From CAVTYH01 sp963738835 (GTDB lineage Bacteria; Planctomycetota; Planctomycetia; Pirellulales; JADZDJ01): DNA of 64,000 nucleotides. The notes under the pieces are model-generated. The model had not been told where the DNA came from and did no database searches. It was given only the letters and a program-made list of their open reading frames with translations. Where the stretch lies: the NCBI GenBank assembly GCA_963738835.1, contig CAVTYH010000007.1, positions 62,001 through 126,000 on the forward strand, in the 5' to 3' direction. This document shows, one piece after another, positions 61,685-64,000 of this stretch (positions are counted from its first letter, which is position 1; the number at the start of each line of letters is the position of its first letter). The position numbers and the translations under genes are program-made.

Positions 61685-62110
61685 ATGCGATACAAACATC
61701 CGCCGCGGCCAAAATTCCCGCGGACCAAAGGCGGCAATCTCGCGGGCCATACGAACGGCGGCGGCCCGTGGCGTGCCAGTTACAAGCTCTGGCTGATTGA
61801 CGGCTGTATCATCGCAGCCCAACAGCGGCCCGCCGGGGCCGTCGATTTGATGCCACACGTGAAATGGTCGCAAGTCGATGCTCGGCAGATAGCCGCGATT
61901 CTGCGGAAGGCGCTCGGCTGCCGCAAACCGGCCAGGCCAGTTGCTGCCGCGGCCCGGACGGTCGGTTCGTGCCGCGGCCAAACCGCGCTCAATAAACTCA
62001 ACCGCGCGGAACGCCCCGCGCGTCGGGGAGCTTTTCAAAAAGTGATGCTTTCTCATTTTTCGCAATTTCTCAATTTACGGTTTTCGTATTTCGGATTTTT
62101 CAAAAACTGA
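61685..62110 (+). CDS. hypothetical basic protein (uncertain)
   Basis: The frame opens MRYKHPPRPKFPRTKGGNLA and continues with RASYKLWLIDGCIIAAQQRP and VDARQIAAILRKALGCRKPA. Its last 20 residues run into the AT-rich tandem repeats, so the real end may be earlier. A competing frame exists on the other strand. No family is recognised. Confidence 0.35.
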   Translation: MRYKHPPRPKFPRTKGGNLAGHTNGGGPWRASYKLWLIDGCIIAAQQRPAGAVDLMPHVKWSQVDARQIAAILRKALGCRKPARPVAAAARTVGSCRGQTALNKLNRAERPARRGAFQKVMLSHFSQFLNLRFSYFGFFKN

Positions 62111-62176
62111 CACTTTCTCGTTTTCATCAATTTCTGAATTTCTGGTTTTCGTATTTCGCTTTTTCAAAAATGAAAA
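62033..62176. repeat. AT-rich tandem repeat, about 64-bp unit, two units
   Basis: Unit 1 (about 62048-62112) and unit 2 (about 62113-62176) share TTTTCGTATTTCG, GTTTTCGTATTTCG and TTTTTCAAAAA; a partial third copy of the TTTTCAAAAAGTGATGCTTT, CTC end precedes them. It looks like an iteron-type or regulatory region. Confidence 0.7.
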
Positions 62177-62296
62177 ATCCCGTGAAGCTGACGTGCATGG
62201 GCCGTTGCCCTGCCGTGCATGATTCTTTGCTTGTGGTAAGGCGACGGTATTTTTCAGCAGGCTTGCAAAACCCCTTGGCGGCCACAGAGTGCTGGA

Positions 62297-62332
62297 GTGT
62301 GAAAAAAACCCCTTATAGGGGTTTTTTCACAC
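62297..62332. terminator. strong hairpin with A- and T-runs (bidirectional terminator-like)
   Basis: GTGTGAAAAAAACCCC pairs with GGGGTTTTTTCACAC around TTATA, with one bulged A. The stem contains runs of A and T on each side, as in bidirectional terminators. A flanking repeat CACACACAC follows. Confidence 0.6.
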
Positions 62333-62420
62333 ACACACTCCACCCAGCATTGCAAAGAGGATGTGTCGCGACATTTCGATGCGCCGTCACACAGAACATT
62401 GCGCACGCTTTTCAAACTCG

Positions 62421-62440
62421 CATCACACGTGTGTGTGATG
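62421..62440. repeat. palindrome CATCACAC-gtgt-GTGTGATG
   Basis: An 8-bp inverted repeat with a 4-bp spacer, the size of a dimeric regulator's operator, about 300 bp before the sigma-like gene. Confidence 0.5.
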
Positions 62441-62737
62441 GAAATAAATCCTTCGTAGATAAACTTGACCGTCCGTGTTGCTCGAATCAAAGTAGGCTTA
62501 GTGAGTAGCCGTGCCGGCTTAGTAGGAAAGCCGGTTCCCTTTATTCTGTGGGGATTCTTGTCGGCCGCTCACTGCTATGGGCAGGCCCGTGGTCCGTTGG
62601 TCCAGCATTCGTTGACCTTTGGTCCGACTGCCTGCGCGAGACGCCTTTTTCCAGTGAGGAAACTATTTTGTCAACATTTCGATTTTGTTACTCCGTAAAA
62701 TGCGCAGTTTGCCGCTCCAACTCTGAGGAAGGGGCAA

Positions 62738-63310
62738 ATGCTTTTTGTTAATCCTATCCTCGCGTCGGCCGGTTTAGATCGTGGCCCACGGTCTAGGTTC
62801 GATCCGTTGTTCTGGGCCAAACCCCGGCTGCAATGCTTTGGCTATGCCGAAACTGAGGATGAAATCCTATTGGCCCGGCTAAGGGCCAACGATCCGACAG
62901 CACGGGAAGCGATTAGGTACAAATTCATGTACTTGGCTGAAACTGCCGGTACTAAAAAGTGCAAGCCCGTGCGGTTGGCAAACGACATCCAAGCCGCTCC
63001 GAATCTCGGGATTGCGGTCGTCAGATTGTTGGAAGCCATCGACCGTTGCAAAACCAACAAAGTGCAAGGCGGATGGCTGAAAGCGTACCTAGCGAAGTCG
63101 GTTAAGCATATGCGCGGCGAAGCGGCCCGCACCGATAAAGGCATCGTCAAGGTTCCGCTCCGGCAACACGCTCGGCAGGCGCAAAAGTTTCAAGAGGGCA
63201 AAACATCAATCAGTCATTTGCCGCAAACAATCACGGGCGCTTATGACTTAGACACATTTAACGGCGAAGATATTGAAGTACCGGAGCACCATTCGCGCGG
63301 TGGCTCATGA
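62738..63310 (+). CDS. sigma70-region-2-like island protein
   Basis: A 190-residue protein. TEDEILLARLRANDPTAREA, LRANDPTAREAIRYKFMYLA then APNLGIAVVRLLEAIDRCKT and WLKAYLAKSVKHMRGEAART, VKVPLRQHARQ follow the helix order of sigma70 region 2 (core-binding and -10-recognition), including the VRL.EAIDR and KVPLR.HAR text. A region 4 is missing. It could be a minimal sigma factor or a regulator with the same fold. The following gene overlaps it by 4 bp. Confidence 0.5.
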   Translation: MLFVNPILASAGLDRGPRSRFDPLFWAKPRLQCFGYAETEDEILLARLRANDPTAREAIRYKFMYLAETAGTKKCKPVRLANDIQAAPNLGIAVVRLLEAIDRCKTNKVQGGWLKAYLAKSVKHMRGEAARTDKGIVKVPLRQHARQAQKFQEGKTSISHLPQTITGAYDLDTFNGEDIEVPEHHSRGGS

Positions 63311-63738
63311 TGCCGAAATCAAAGATCAAAGCGTGCTCTTGCGGCGGTCGAATCGCACGACGCCCCGCCGGGCAAGGCAGGCGCAAAACGCCAACGGCCA
63401 GATTTACACGCGAACTGCGCAGCCGTGGTAGGACGGATACCGCGCTAGATACGCTTTTGAAAGAATTCATAGTCGAGGAACGGCCGCCGTTTGACCCGCG
63501 TTCCATTCCGGGCATTCAAGCATTCAATCGTTTGTTTGAACCGATGCGGGGCCGGTACTTCAACGGCCGATTCACCCGTGACCATGCCATCGAAGTCAAA
63601 GTGAGAATTGAGCATTTTGAATCGGCAGAACAAATCGTGAACGAAATGGGTTTGCCGACTGATTTCACAGCGTTAATTCAGCGGCAAATCGACATTGAAC
63701 GCAAACCACTAAACAAGGCAATCCAAGATCAAGCATGA
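63307..63738 (+). CDS. island hypothetical protein coupled to the sigma-like gene
   Basis: ATG 63307 lies inside the stop region of the upstream gene (ATGATG), so the two are translationally coupled. 143 residues, with a basic N-terminus with two cysteines (KIKACSCGGRIARRPAGQGR) and a helical rest (TALDTLLKEFIVEERPPFDP; FTRDHAIEVKVRIEHFESAE). I recognise no family; the pairing suggests a sigma partner or anti-sigma role, unproven. Confidence 0.55.
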   Translation: MMPKSKIKACSCGGRIARRPAGQGRRKTPTARFTRELRSRGRTDTALDTLLKEFIVEERPPFDPRSIPGIQAFNRLFEPMRGRYFNGRFTRDHAIEVKVRIEHFESAEQIVNEMGLPTDFTALIQRQIDIERKPLNKAIQDQA

Positions 63739-63782
63739 CGATCAAATGGATTTTGAGCTTGGCTTAGAAACTACGTAGCACG

Positions 63783-63826
63783 CCGGGGCGGTGGGAATGC
63801 TCACGCCTGCCGCCCCGGTATCTTTT
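63783..63826 (+). terminator. intrinsic terminator after the coupled pair
   Basis: CCGGGGCGG (63783-63791) pairs with CCGCCCCGG (63810-63818), followed by TATCTTTT. It lies 45 bp past the stop at 63738 and ends that operon. The remaining bases to 64000 show no gene. Confidence 0.8.
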
Positions 63827-64000
63827 CAAAATGTGAGCACGTGAGAAATTGAGCAATGTTGTTACTCTGTTTGGCTAGACCGCGGTTGCAATGCTTCGGG
63901 CTGCCTGGCGACTCCCCGGTGAACATCTAAAGCCCCGACTGCCGATGGTGTCCCGGCACGATTTGTGTGCCGAAAACCTTCCGACGCTTGAAACCAGGAT

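Larger units (their letters stand above)
62177..62737. other. noncoding stretch with dyads in the island
   Basis: About 560 bp without a supportable gene, holding an A/T-rich hairpin at 62297-62332 and a palindrome at 62421-62440, ending just before the sigma-like gene. It may contain the island's replication, transfer or promoter region. Confidence 0.4.
53581..64000. mobile_element. genomic island at tRNA-Leu, right end outside the window
   Basis: The island starts at the broken tRNA and contains a tyrosine recombinase (61016-61582), a restriction-modification gene, several unknown genes, a sigma-like protein, direct repeats and a 600-bp noncoding region with dyads. No housekeeping gene interrupts it. 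No conjugation or phage structural gene is seen, so its transfer mode is unknown. The leftmost genes look like a defence-type mixture. Confidence 0.7.

Overview
The window looks like a chromosomal segment of a planctomycete, most likely in the Pirellulales. The markers are a DUF1559 protein with a prepilin-like N-terminus, three PEP-CTERM proteins, a CotH/dockerin-type secreted protein, WD40-ThuA and Gfo/Idh/MocA proteins, many multidomain sensor kinases, and short palindromic repeats scattered between and even inside genes. This is inferred from gene content; no rRNA gene is present.

Layout. 0-5.6 kb: secreted CotH-like protein, small membrane protein, WD40-ThuA protein, and a sugar pair (FucU/RbsD mutarotase plus zinc dehydrogenase). 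5.9-16.5 kb: signalling block with a CsrA-receiver fusion, an HD-GYP response regulator, two hybrid histidine kinases and a large MscS channel. 16.8-24.5 kb: DinG-type helicase, then thiG and thiS separated by a 3.7-kb IS1-like transposon with 20-bp perfect terminal inverted repeats and an 8-bp target duplication. The transposon carries an MT-A70 DNA methyltransferase coupled to the transposase, a BglII/BstYI-like endonuclease, and an unknown gene pair. 24.7-37.4 kb: oxidoreductase, response regulator, esterase, queC/queF, GH99-like PEP-CTERM protein, deaminase, thioesterase, rpsR, RRM protein, FHA-GAF-sigma54 activator, CbiX chelatase. 37.4-43.4 kb: accessory patch with an attC-like site and a HEPN-domain cassette-like gene, a RAYT transposase, a MITE-like element, gene fragments, two PEP-CTERM genes and a pilin-CBS fusion. 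43.8-53.3 kb: superoxide dismutase, HD-GYP/GGDEF protein, FAH hydrolase, DUF1559 protein, EEP-family hydrolase, HAD phosphatase, SDR, exported methyltransferase. 53.5-64 kb: a genomic island abutting the 3' half of a tRNA-Leu gene, with a tyrosine recombinase, a heavily frameshifted type IIG restriction-modification gene, two nuclease-like hypotheticals, a sigma-like protein and repeat-rich noncoding DNA. It runs off the right edge.

Many genes show single-base frameshifts, including the essential ribosomal gene rpsR. At least part of this is therefore probably assembly or sequencing indel error rather than decay. The clusters in the first hybrid kinase (five) and the type IIG enzyme (about ten) could be either. 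Coordinates of broken genes are given for the reconstructed whole gene.

The most interesting system is the IS1-like transposon that appears to have captured a complete restriction-modification pair and to have split the thiamine-thiazole operon.
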